From: Manihot esculenta
Lineage: Eukaryota > Streptophyta > Magnoliopsida > Malpighiales > Euphorbiaceae
Reading direction: 5' to 3'
NCBI RefSeq assembly: GCF_001659605.2
Contig: NC_035173.2
Coordinates: forward strand, 12,152,835 to 12,216,834
DNA length: 64,000 nucleotides
This document shows, piece after piece, positions 48,539 through 60,400 of this stretch. Each line of letters opens with the position of its first letter. Positions within the stretch are counted from its first letter, which is position 1. A model generated the notes under the pieces. That model searched no databases and was not told where the DNA came from. It was given only the letters and a program-made list of their open reading frames with translations. The position numbers and the translations under genes were made by a program.

Positions 48539-50738
48539 TGTAACGACCCCAAAATGGACCGTCACCGGCGCTAGGATTCAGGTCGGCTTAAGGCCGCCAG
48601 AACCCGTAGCAAGCCTGCTATACTCTCTGTGTACCTGTAAATCTCATACATGTTCATACATTTTCTGTGAAAAATAAAACTCTTTTATGAACCAAGACTT
48701 AACCTGTGCATGCACTATCTCTGTACGCTGTACTCTGTACCCCTGACTAGAGCTTGCTCTAGATAGGTTAACTCATACCTGGTAAGCCTGGTTTTTCACA
48801 TACTCTGTACAACAGTTATATCAACAAACCATGTATACAAAGATTTACAACACAAACATAGCTAAGTCAAGCACAACTGTAACTGTATACACAACTAGTA
48901 CATCTCTTTAGTAGTACATGTCCATTCTAAGCTATTACAACTCTCATTCTTCTTTCTGTACTCTGCTGATCTCCCCTGTACACTGTACACTGAACCTGCA
49001 AGACTGGGGTTAAGGGAGTGGGATGAGCTCTATAGCCCAGTGAGTAGAACAGTAAAACATATCATTAAAACATGACCTTATGGAATGCATCATAACACAG
49101 ACAATCCACATCAAGGGTAAACCTGTCACCAAATAGTCCCAGTATCTCATACCAGGGCGTAGTCAAAGGCACCTGGATTTCCTGTCTCATATATGTATAT
49201 GTGTCTATAACACCTGTACTTACCATTGCCAGGGCGTAGTCAAAGGCTCCTGGACTTTACTATACCTGCCAGGGCGTAGTCAAAGGCTCCTGGACTTATC
49301 TCAGTGACTATTGGATCATTCAGCATTCACCCACATCAACAAATAACTATGCAATGCAACATATTCGTGAATTCTAATGCAATCAACCTACTGTATACTC
49401 ATGATGCATGACATATGCTAAAACCATTCCATTTCTCAATTAAAAGAATTCGTTTCGTTCCACTCACCTTTGGCTATCTGGACTGACTTTGCAGGCGCTG
49501 TACACTCTGGAGCAGTACTCACTGCTGCTCTCTCTGGTTCCTCTGGTCTGTGTAGGCACAGATAAACTCAAATGAGGGACCAAACTAGCTTATGACCAAC
49601 TCTAGTAAACTCCCCAAGAATCCCCTTAAACTCACTCAAACATCCATACAAAGCATGCAAAGGAAGGCTGGACAGAACACTTTCGGCGGCAGGTTCGGCG
49701 GCCGAAAGCCCTCTCCAGAGCCGAAACTCATGCACCTTCGGCGGCCGAATCTCAACTTTCGGCAGCCGAACCCTTTCGGGGGCAAGTTTCGGGGGCTGAA
49801 AGGCACTCCAGAGACGAAAGTCTCTAACCTTCGGCGGCCGAACTCCCCTCCAGAGCCGAAAGTCCAAAGGCTCGGGGGCAAGCTTGGGCAGCCGAAGCCA
49901 CCTCCTCAGCACATTCGGCGGCCGAACCATTCTTCGGCGGCCGAAGCTGGGTTCATCAGCAAGGCAGAACCTTGCTCTGCCTCACGCCAAAATGCTCAAA
50001 ACTCTCCCAAACTCAACCACCTCAATTCCTCAACATGCATACACCCAAGTATATGCTCAAAGGGGTCAAAAACTAGCTAAAAACCCCAACAAACAGCAAA
50101 GAACAACACATACACAAACTATTCTCACAAAATCATCAAAAACTCTCTTTAAACCCTATTCATGCAACTCTCTCCCAAAACCTCATAAAACCTTCAGAAA
50201 ACATAAAAACAAGTCAGGATCTTCACTTACCTCTTGAAACCAAAAAGCTGAACGATCCCAACGTGGAGTTTTGGAGCAACTCTCCTTCAAACTCTCCAAC
50301 CTTCACAACTTTGTATTTTTAGCTCAAAACCTGCAAAAACCCATAAAAATCAATCAACTCTTGGCATGATTTGATGAAAACATGAAGAAAACGTAAGAAG
50401 GACAGGGTTTCACCTCAGAAAGTGAAAGAAACGGCAGTACTTATCCGTTCAACTGACTGAGGGCCTTTTATAGGTGGCTGGCCAGACCACCTTCGGTGGC
50501 CTATCGTGAAACCGAAAGCCATGCATGTTCGGCGGCCGAACCTCACCTTCGGCGGCCGAACCTGGCTTTTCTGCCTTGGTTCTTTTGTTTCAAAAACTCG
50601 GTTCTTGTTAACTTAAAACATGAAAACATCCTACATTACTTTAGAAAAACATAACTCTTACCCTTCTAGAGCATTCTGACATCCTGGAGTCCATCGGACG
50701 ACAGGAATTCCGATGCCAGACTCTAGCCGGGTATTATA
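48539..50738 (-). repeat. 5' LTR of element 4 (2200 bp)
   Basis: It runs from TGTAACGACCCCAAAATGG to CTAGCCGGGTATTATA on the plus strand. The TATA box is at 50464-50472. The minisatellite CCAGGGCGTAGTCAAAGGC (three copies) is at 49152-49295. The donor-like CTTACCTCTTGAA (minus strand) is near 50226. Confidence 0.92.
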
Positions 50739-50743
50739 TTTTC

Positions 50744-51845
50744 TTTGGCGCAACCTTCTGAATTTGTTCCTTCTAGTACTCAGCCTTTTGCCAAACCACT
50801 AGTAGTTCAAATTTACTCTAGAAGATAAGTAATCGATGATACATATTCTGTACCAGAATTTTCTTCGTCATCAATTCTACCACCGAGTGACCTTGATATT
50901 TCCATTAGTCTTCGTACAGGCAAACGACAATGTAAGTCTACATCTTTTATTACTAACTTTTTCTCTTATGATCACATGTCCTCCTCTTATAGCTCCTTAA
51001 TTGACTCTCTAGATTCAATTTTCTTACCTAAGACAATTAAAGAGGATCTGTCTCATTCTAGGTGGTGTGATGCAATGCTTGAGGAGATCAAGCCTCTAAA
51101 TGATAATCATACATATGAACTAGTTGATTTACCTCAAGACAAGAAGGTCGTGGGCTGTAAATGGATTTTTGCCATCAAAGTCAACCCAAATGGTTCTATG
51201 ATCAGGCTTAAGGCCCGTCTTGTTGCTAAAAGATATGCACAAATCTATGGAGTTGACTATTTTGACACTTTTTCTACTGTGGCCAAAATAATCTCGGTTT
51301 GCTCGTTTATTTCCTTAGCTGCTTCTTAGCAATGGCCTTTATACCAGTTAGATATCAGAAATGCATTTCTGCATGGTAACCTCCAAGAAGAAGTGTATAT
51401 GGAGCAACTACCTAAATTTGTTGCTCATGGGAAGTATGGAAAAGTCTGCCATTTGAATTCTTTATATGATTTGAAGTAGAGCCCCCATACTTGGTTTAAC
51501 AAGTTCAGTGAAGTTGTTCAAGTTTAGGTTAAAAAAGAACAAATGTGACCATTTAATCTTCTACAGATCTTCAGATGCTGGTGTTATCTTTTTTTTTTTT
51601 TGTGTATGTTAATGATATTAACATTACAGAGAATGATTATTTGGGGATTTCTTCTCTCAAATCCTTTTTGCATGCTATTTTCATACTAAAGGCTTAGGTC
51701 AACTTGAGTATTTTTTGGGAGAAGAAGTCTTGAGTAGAAAGAAAATTTTCTTATCTCAAATGAAATATGTCCTTGATTTACTTGTAGAAACTGGAAAGTT
51801 GGGAGTTAAACCTTGTAGCGTAGTAATGATTCCGAATGTATGTGT
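50744..51845 (+). pseudogene. Ty1/copia reverse transcriptase remnant (copia 1, right)
   Basis: Plus-strand RT pieces in order: DLSHSRWCDAMLEEIKPL, VVGCKWIFAIKVNPNGS, RLKARLVAKRYAQIYGVDYF (about 51060-51260), LDIRNAFLHGNLQEEVYME (about 51345-51405), and VYVNDINI (about 51605, the YVDD position with Asn for Asp). Several stops and frameshifts are present. It continues the copia element interrupted at 41085 and ends near 51845, where copia 2 begins. Confidence 0.8.
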
Positions 51846-54790
51846 CATAATAAGAATAAAATTCCTATAATCAAGCCTAATTAGAATCTCAAAAATTTGA
51901 ATCCTCCTAATTAATAACCTTCTATGTTGGTCAACACTCCCCTTCAAATTGGTGCATAGATATCACACATGCCTAACTTGCAAACCAAGCTCTGAGTGAC
52001 TGCTTCAACCCATACAAAACCTTATTTAGTCTACATACCTTTCCTTGTATTTTTCATCAGCAAATCGAGGAGGGATTTTCATATATACTTCCTCCTTTAA
52101 GTTTCTATGGTGGAATGCATTTTTCACATCAAATTTTTGTAGGTCCCAGTTAAGATTAACAGTGCAAGATAGCAACACTCTGATTGAGTTTATTTTGACA
52201 ACAGGAGCAAATGTCTCCTAGTAATCCACTCCATAGGTTTGAGTGTATTCCTTAGCAACTAGTTTGGTCTTGAATCTTTCAATTGATCCATCTATTTTTG
52301 TGTTTCACAGTAAACACCCATTTGCAACCAACTAGTTTTTTTTTTGTAAGTGGAAGATATATCGACTCCCAAGTCTCAATTTTAGCTAAGGCTTTCATTT
52401 TCTTAATCATTGCTCTCTTTCAATTAGAATCTTTGAGAGTTTTCTTTCAATTCTATGGGATAGACATAAAGGAAATAGACAAGGCAAATGCTCTGTATGA
52501 TGGAGACAAAAAATCATAAGAGAGAAAGTTAGAAATAAAGTGCTTTGTGCAACACCTAACTTCTTTTTTTTTTTAGCAAGTAGTTTATTCAGATCATCAA
52601 TAGGCTTAAAATTTAGGGGTGACTCACTAGATGGAGAAGAGGAAGATTCATGACACTGAGTAGGTAGCACAATGGTTTTTTTCGCTTCTGTTGTGTCTCT
52701 TCTTTAGTATCTCCTTAAATCTGGTTTATCCAAATGCTCAATTATCTTTTTCTGATCACCAATAGTCTCCCATTGTATAGTAGTGTCCTCTAGAGTAAAA
52801 CGCTCTAGAGTTATAGGACTAGAAATGATCTCTTCTCTCTTATTGTTCTCCCCCTGAAGAGGTGATGGAGCAGTACTAAAGTAAGGTTCAGTCTCTCTAA
52901 ATGTAACATCCATATTGACAAAGTATTTTCTAGATGGAGGGTGGTAATACTTGTAACCCTTCTATGTGGGAGAGTACCCAACAAACACACGTTTAAGAGC
53001 CCTTGGATCAAGCTTTCAACCGTTCTAGTATGAACAAAATACATGCATCTAAATATCTTTGGTGGAACAGTATAAGCATTTTTCCCTTATAGCATCTCCA
53101 AAAGGTTTTTAAAGGCAAGAGTTTTAAGGGGCATTCTATTAATGAGATAAGTTACAGCTAAGACTGTATCTCCCCAATAAGTTTTTGGAAGGTTCATAGT
53201 GAAAAGGAGAGATCGGGCTACTTCCAACAGCTGCTTATTTTTTCTTTCAGCAACACCATTTTGGGCACTAGTGTAAGGACAACTAGTTTAATGTAATATC
53301 TCATTAGACTTCAAATAAGCAGAAAAAGGGCTATCCATGTACTCTGTACCATTATCAGTTCTCAAAACTTTTACCTTAGCATCAAATTGAATATAAATCA
53401 TCTTATAAAAAGATTGAAAGCAAGAAACCACATCACTCTTTCCCTTTATAAGATAAATCCAAGTTATAAGAGTGTAACAATCAATAAAAGTAACAAACCA
53501 ATGATTACCAGATAGTGAGACCGTTTGAGTAGGTCCCCAAACGTCAGAATGGATAGTCACAAAAGAAATCTTACTCCTATTGTTACTGGAGGGATAAGTG
53601 GTTCTTGTATGCTTAGCATACTCACAAGCATTACAAATTAAAAAACCACATTGAGTTTTGGAAAATAAATGAGGATAAAGTTTCTCTAAAATAAAGAAGG
53701 ATGGGTGCCTTAATCATCGATGCCACTGTATGATTACTTAGTTGACATTCTGATTTCTTCCAAAAGGAGTCTGAGGTGAATTTAAAATCAGATTATCTTC
53801 TAACATATATAAACCATCGTGTAGTCTACCATTGCTAATACCCTTCCCAGTTTGAAGGTCCTGAATAACACAATGGTCAGGAAAAAAAATTCAATTCTCC
53901 AGTTAAGTGTTTTGGTGAGAGTAGTAACAGATAAAAGATTAATAGGAAAGCAAGGAACATGAAGAACAAATGATTAACAGGGAAACAAGGAACATGAAGA
54001 ACAAATGATAGCTTGATATTTTGAGTATAAGCAATAGAACCAATTTCAAAGACTGGAGTAAAGGAACCATCGACTATTCTGATAGTATCTTTTTGTAGAC
54101 ATAGAAGATAATTAAGGAAGCTTTTAGAAGAGTCTATTATATATCTATTTGCACTAGAGTCAATAATTCATAAACAAAATCAATAGATGAAACGAAAGTA
54201 TTATCAGAGACCTTTACATTTTTCACATTAATCACTTTCTTGTCTGCCATTTTAAGGAGAAGAAAAAACTACTTTTTTTTTTCAAAACAGGTAAAGAACT
54301 ACTATTCATTGAAGAAGCAGAGACGAAAAGGCATGGGACTGGACTAGTTAGAGGCGCGATGTGAAAGGGAGGTTGCTGAAAAGGAGCACCATCGAAAAAG
54401 GGCATCGGGAGAAGGACCTATGCGCCCAACGCATGAAAATGACACCGAGACTGGTGGCGCGTGAGATCATGCACGTCATCGGGAAAAGGCCGAAAATTTA
54501 ATGGGTATTCTCTTGGTATGGACAATGTTGGTTCTCCCTCAATAGGATTGCCTAAAAACTTAACCTATAAAAACCTTAACTCTATAAACAATACCAAGAA
54601 ACCTTATACCAAATAATGTTGGCAAAATTCTCATAAAGAATTTTGAAAGGAATTTTTTTATTTTATTTTAATTGAATTGATCTTTACAAGATTTAATTAT
54701 TTATATACAAAGAATCAATTTAAATTAAGAATATTTAATATAAGAATAAAATTCTTATAATTAAGCCTAATTAGATAATTTATTAGTAGA
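51846..54790 (-). mobile_element. Shrunken Ty1/copia element, minus strand (copia 2)
   Basis: At the left, a copia-type polypurine tract (AATTTGAAGGGGAG on the minus strand, 51937-51950) is followed by an LTR fragment starting TGTTGACCAACATAG (51846-51936). At the right, 54617-54790 holds the other LTR, ending CCAACA on the minus strand next to a degenerate TGGTATAAGG primer-site-like sequence. The two share a direct repeat of about 36 bp (51849 and 54740). Coding between them is reduced and broken. Confidence 0.6.
51960..54180 (-). pseudogene. Broken copia polyprotein of copia 2
   Basis: On the minus strand: a protease remnant with DSSANRYIIDSS near 54130-54175, an integrase core at 53288-53560 (HSDVWGPTQT, FVTFIDCYT, VLRTDNGTEY), and the N-terminal part of RT (LVGCKWVFTVK near 52310, then KVCRLNKVLYGLKQ near 52010-52040). 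The rest of RT and RNase H are absent: the sequence passes directly from early RT to the polypurine tract. Many stops occur throughout. Confidence 0.72.
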
Positions 54791-54819
54791 GATTGGTTTG
54801 GATGTCTCATCCCATCAAA

Positions 54820-54903
54820 TTTGTGGTGTGATAATCAGACTACCTTTCACATTGCCTCCAATTTTGATGGTGTGATAATCAGACTGTTTTTCACATTGCC
54901 TCC
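54820..54903. repeat. Short direct duplication before element 5
   Basis: GGTGTGATAATCAGACT followed by TTTCACATTGCCTCC occurs twice, at about 54827-54863 and 54869-54903. Element 5 inserted at the end of the second copy; the five bases before it are CCTCC. Confidence 0.7.
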
Positions 54904-57144
54904 TGTAATACCCGGCTGACTCCGGTATCGGAATTCCTACCGTCCGGTGGAATCTCAGATGTCGGAAGCCTCTAGTAGGGTAGAAACATATTTTCATAAA
55001 ATGTTTTAATGTATTTCATGGTTTTAAGTAAAAAAGGAAATGAGTTTTTGCATGAAAACAACCTTGGAGGAAAACTCAGGTTCGGCCGCCGAACCTCAAG
55101 TTCGGCCGCCGAACATGGCATGCATGCGGAGGCACTTTCGGCTCCCGAACGTGGCCTGGCCAGCCACCTATAAAGGGGTCCCTTAGCCGAAAACGGGCGA
55201 GCTTTTTCCCCATTTTCGGCCAAGGTGAGCTCTCCGCCGCCCCTCACCGATCTTGAGTTCTTTCCTTCAAATCTTTCACGATTTTCACAAGTTTTCATCT
55301 TTGTTTGAAGATTTTGAGCTTTTGAGCAAGTTTTGGAGCTTGGAGGTTCAAGGAACTCTCTCTCTCCCATTTTCCGAGCTAGGGTCGTTCTTCTCTCGAT
55401 CTTCAAGAGGTAAGGACCGATCTTGAGCTTATGGCATGTTTTAAGTAAGTTTTAAGCAGATCTATGGGGTAGAATGCATGTTTAGCTCATAGTTAGGTTT
55501 ATGGGTTTTATATGTGTTTATGAGCAATGTGGATGCTTGATGTGTTGTAGATGGGGTTTAAGGTAGTTTGATGCCCCTAGGAACTTGCATGCTTGAGTAT
55601 GTATGTTCTAGAATAGAAGAAATGCATGTTGAATGGTTTTGAGAGGAAAATATGCATGAGGAACCAAGTTTCTGCCCTTTGGCAGAAACCAGGTTCGGCA
55701 GCCGAACCTGCCTGGGAGGCAAGCCTTTCGGCTGCCGAAGCCTGCCTCCGAAAGAGGACTTTCGTCTCTGTCTGGGAGTTTCGGCCGCCGAAAGTGCCGC
55801 CGAACATGCATGAGTTTCGTCTCTGTCTGGGAGTTTCGGCCGCCGAAAGTGTCGCCGAACATGCATGAGTTTCGTCTCTGTCTGGGAGTTTCAGCCGCCG
55901 AAGGTGCCGCCGAACCTGCCTGAATTTCGGCTCTGAAGGGACTTTCGGCCGCCGAACCTGCCGCCAAAAGTGCCCTGTTCAGCCTTCCTTTGCATGTTTT
56001 TGCATGGATGTTTTGAGGAGTTTTAGAGGGTTTTTGGGATGTTTTTAGAGTTATGTTCTAGTTGTTTGGTCCCTCATTTGAGTCCACCTGTGTAGGTTCG
56101 GACCCGAGGAACCGAGGACCCCAGTAGTGAGTCAGCTGCTCCAGTGTCTGGTCAGAGCTATCCAGAGGTGAGTGGAATAAACCTTTACGTTTTAAAGTAA
56201 ATCAATTGTAAAGTTTTGAGCATGTTCATGCATCATGAATGCCATGTGATGATTTAGGTTGTTTGCATTAGAATTCACGAATATATTGCATTGCATATTT
56301 TAATGTTGATGTGGATGAATGTTGGATGATCCATAGCCCTTGATCTATAATGCGACGATGTGATATGTACGGTACGAAATGTAAGACCAGTGGGACCCAT
56401 TCTACGTTCGCTGGCACTATGTAAGAGAAAGACCAGGACCCATTCTACGTTCTGGCACAGTTGGACTGTCATGTTATGCTATGTAAGAGAAAGACCAGGG
56501 CCCATTCTACGTTCTGGCACAGTTGGACTATGTAGAGGGCTATTGGTGACAAGTTCATCCTTGATGTGATTAGCTGTGATGTGATGCATTCCATGTTACC
56601 ATATGTTTTGAATGTTTTATTATTCTGCTCACTGGGCTCTAGTAGCTCACCCCTCTCCTAAATTTCCCCAGGTTTGCAGGTACAGGGTAGACCAGGAGGT
56701 CAGCAAGAGTATTGAAGTCTTTTGTATGTAATAGATAGAATGTGGACATGATAAATTGTAAAGTTATGAATAGTTATGTAATATAATGATATTGAGGATT
56801 AGAGGTTGTGCTTGACCTATGTGTAAGGTATCCCTTTTAATGCATGATCCTAGATCTTTTATGATGTTTATGTAAACCAACTCAACATATGTTGTTTCGC
56901 CCATTGGGGCATTGATGAGATCCCACAGAGGGGTCATGGTTATGATTACGATTATGTACAATGCATGCACAGGTTGAGTTTGGTGTATGAATGAAAGAAA
57001 AGTTTTAATTTTTATGTATATTCTTGATCATGTATGGGATTAAGCAGGTTCACAGGATGTATGTTAGGCTTGCTACGGGTCCCGGTGGCCTTAAGCCGAC
57101 TTGGATCCTAGCGCCGGTAGCGGTCCGATTTTCGGGTCGTTACA
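54904..57144 (+). repeat. 5' LTR of element 5 (2241 bp)
   Basis: It runs from TGTAATACCCGGCTGACTCC to TTTTCGGGTCGTTACA. The TATA box is at 55169-55176, donor-like sites are at 55410 and 56168, and a TTTCCCCAG acceptor-like site ends at 56671. A block with TTTCGGCCGCCGAAAGTG and GCATGAGTTTCGTCTCTGTC is repeated in tandem at about 55757-55900. A minisatellite with GGACCCATTCTACGTTC (three copies) is at 56392-56525. Confidence 0.92.
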
Positions 57145-57147
57145 GAA

Positions 57148-57160
57148 TGGTATCAGAGCC
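57148..57160 (+). other. Primer-binding site of element 5 (tRNA-iMet type)
   Basis: TGGTATCAGAGCC lies three bases (GAA) after the LTR end. Confidence 0.92.
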
Positions 57161-57414
57161 CTAGGTTCATAGGATCGGACCTAGAGTGTCGGACTCATAG
57201 ATGTTTTAGTAGGTCAAGCACAATAGGAAGATCATGTCCACTAGGATAGGATGTTGAGTCCTGTCTTGTATGATGATGTGAAATGCCATGATTATATACA
57301 TGTGCATTGATGCTATGATATGAATGATATATATGTGATGTGGGTTCATGTGTTTCCACATGAACCGTATGATGCTAATGTTTGTATGATGTGTACTATT
57401 TTTCAGAAAACAGG

Positions 57415-60400
57415 ATGAGAGGAACCCGTCGATCTGCGAGATTGACTGGAGTACCACCTGAGGATGAGGGCACGAGCGCCCGTCCTCCTACATTGCCTAG
57501 GGCAATGTCATGTAGAGCAAACAGAGAAAGAGTGTCAAGGGACCCTAGAAGGTCTTTTGATGCTAGCAGAAGGGGGACTGATAGAGGAGGAAGTTCTTCA
57601 GATGTGAGGGAGGTTATGGAAGAGGATTAGAGGAGGGATGGGAATCTAGATGTCAGCATGGCAGAAGAAGGGACAGGGGAGTCACAAAGAGGCGCTCAGG
57701 CCTCGGGGTATGGTTTTCCACCCCATTATCCACCCTTCCCAGAGGGTTCAGGGTATCCGATGGGAGGTACATCGGATTACTCCAGCTTTAACCCCTACCC
57801 TACCTACATGCCTTATCCACCTTTCTATCCACCTTACACACAGTACCCAGCTTATCCACCCTCACCCTTCTATCCTAACCCAGCAAACCCCACCTCGGGG
57901 AATGCTGCACCCCCACCTCCACCACCTACAGAACCAGCAGCCCCAGTTACTCAACCTTCTAGACCTAGCTCAGCCGGTGGGAGCAAGGTGAAGATGACAG
58001 ATTACCTTAAGCTGGATGCTCCCAAATACAAGTCAGGGGATGATCCCTTTGAGTACCTGAGAGTAGTGAAGACAATAACTGATGAGCTAGGGGCAGATGA
58101 TAGCAGGGCCATTCAGATGGCAGGGTTCACCTTAAAGTGCAAAAAGGCACGGGAATGGTTCAAGTGTTATGTGGACCCGAGACTAGACGGCATGACATGG
58201 GAGGAATTTGCGAATGAGTTCGCTGGATGGGCTTTTCCAGACAGTTCCAGAGAACTGAAGATGATTGAGTTTGAGCAGCTGAGGCAGACAGAACACATGA
58301 GTGTAGAGGAGTTCACAGATAAATTCTTAGAGCTATTGCCTTTTTCAGGGCAAGCTCTAGATACAGATTCGAAGAAGGCCAAGAGATATGTTATGAAACT
58401 GCATTCTAGGTACTCCTCTTTGATTCAGTCAGTTGAGAGGGAAAGTTTCCACACTGTGGTGGATATGGCTCGAAGGATGGAGGCGAGTGCTATAGTTGAG
58501 GGGTCAGTGAAGCAGTCAGTGACCCAGTCTTCAGGGGTTAAGACCCCAGGCAGAGGAGGGCCAGGTCTCTTTTCTCAGAGCTCAGGTAGCAAGAGGTGGA
58601 ATAACACCACCAAGAAGCCGAAGAAGAACAAGTTTTGGAGTAAGTTGAAATCCGGTCTGGGTTTTGGCGGTGGCTCGAGCTCAGGCTCAGATGGTACAGA
58701 ATGCCTAAGGTGTGGGAGGCCACACAAGGGAGTGTGTCGAGCTGGGACTAATACATGTTTCAGATGTGGACAGGAGGGACACATGGCTCGGGAGTGTCCT
58801 AGAGCACCTTTTATGGGCCAGCCCCAGCAGACAGCTTCTGGTAGTGTGGCACAGCCAGCAGCTCCAGCCACAACTCAGGGCAGTGGCAGAGGTAGAGGAA
58901 GAGGGGCGGCCTCTTCTTTTGGTTCCCGAGGTGAAGGTCCATCAGCTCCAGCCAGGATCTTCACCATGACTCAGCAGGAGGCTAACACATCCAACACCGT
59001 GGTGTCAGGTAATCTCATCATTGGGTGTTCTGATGTGTATGCATTAATGGACCTGGGTGCATCTCATTCATTTATTGCTCCGAGAGCCGTTGAGAGGTTG
59101 GGTCTGATAGTCTCTGGGTTAGAGTGTCCCCTATGGGTCAGGGGACCCAAGTGTGACCCGTCAGTGGCAGAGTCAGTCTGCCAGTACAGTCCAGTTTTTG
59201 TTGAGGGAAGATGCCTCTCCGCCGACCTTGTGGTTCTAGATTTGACAGACTTTGACGTCATTCTAGGGATGGATTGGCTATCTACCCATGGTGCTACCTT
59301 GGACTGCAGAGACAAGGTAGTCAGGTTCAGAGATCAGAACGGGTCAGAGGTCGTCTTCAGAGGAGACAAGAGGGGTACACCTAGAGGTCTGATATCAGCT
59401 CTTCAGGCTCGTAGGTTGCTTAGGAAGGGATGTCAGGGGTATTTGGCTCATGTGAGAGAGCTAGATAGTCAGATCAGGGAGCCAGCCTCGGTGCCAGTTG
59501 TCAGAGAATTTCAGGATGTTTTTCCGGATGAGCTTCCAAGTTTACCACCTGCTAGGGAGATAGAGTTCGAGATAGAGTTGATGCCTGGAACTAGACCGAT
59601 CTCTATCCCTCCCTACAGGATGGCCCCAGCCGAGTTGAAGGAATTGAAAGAACAGTTGCAAGAGCTGGTAGAAAAGGGCTTCATCCGACAGAGTACCTCA
59701 CCTTGGGGTGCTCTAGTCTTGTTTGTAAGGAAGAAGGATGGATCCCTTAGACTTTGTATCGACTACAGGCAGTTGAACAAAGTCACTACCAAGAATAGGT
59801 ACCCTCTGCCAAGGATCGATGATCTATTCGACCAGCTAGCCGGAGCGGATTGTTTCTCCAAAATAGATCTGAGATCGGGGTACCATCAGCTAAGGATAAG
59901 GGATGAAGATGTGCCAAAGACAGCTTTCAGGACCAGATATGGGCATTTTGAGTTCCTTGTGATGCCGTTCGGGTTAACCAACGCCCCTGCAGCATTCATG
60001 GATCTCATGAATAGAGTGTTTAGCCAATACCTGGATCACTTTGTTATTGTCTTCATAGATGATATCTTGGTGTATTCCAGGAACGCAGAGGAGCATGCCC
60101 ATCATCTGAGGTTGGTTCTGCAGACCTTGAGGGAACATGGCTTGTATGCCAAGTTCTCTAAGTGTGACTTCTAGCTGAGGAGCATTTCATTCTTGGGGCA
60201 TGTAGTGTCAGAAAATGGAATAGAGGTGGACCCCAAGAAGATAGAAGCTGTGGCTAACTGGCCTAGACCCACTTCAGTGACAGAGATTAGAAGTTTCTTG
60301 GGTTTGGCAGGTTACTACAGGAGGTTCGTTCAGGACTTCTCAAATATTGCAGCTCCTCTGACCAGGTTAACCAGGAAGAATCAGAAGTTTGTGTGGACTG

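Larger units (their letters stand above)
41086..50738 (-). mobile_element. Complete Ty3/gypsy chromovirus element, minus strand (element 4)
   Basis: A 9.65-kb element with both LTRs, primer-binding site, gag-pol and polypurine tract. Flanks are TCTTC (41081-41085) and TTTTC (50739-50743), a target duplication with one mismatch. The last LTR base pair is TA instead of CA. The two LTRs are very similar by eye. It splits copia 1 between its integrase and RT parts. It is a more diverged subfamily than elements 2 and 5. Confidence 0.9.
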
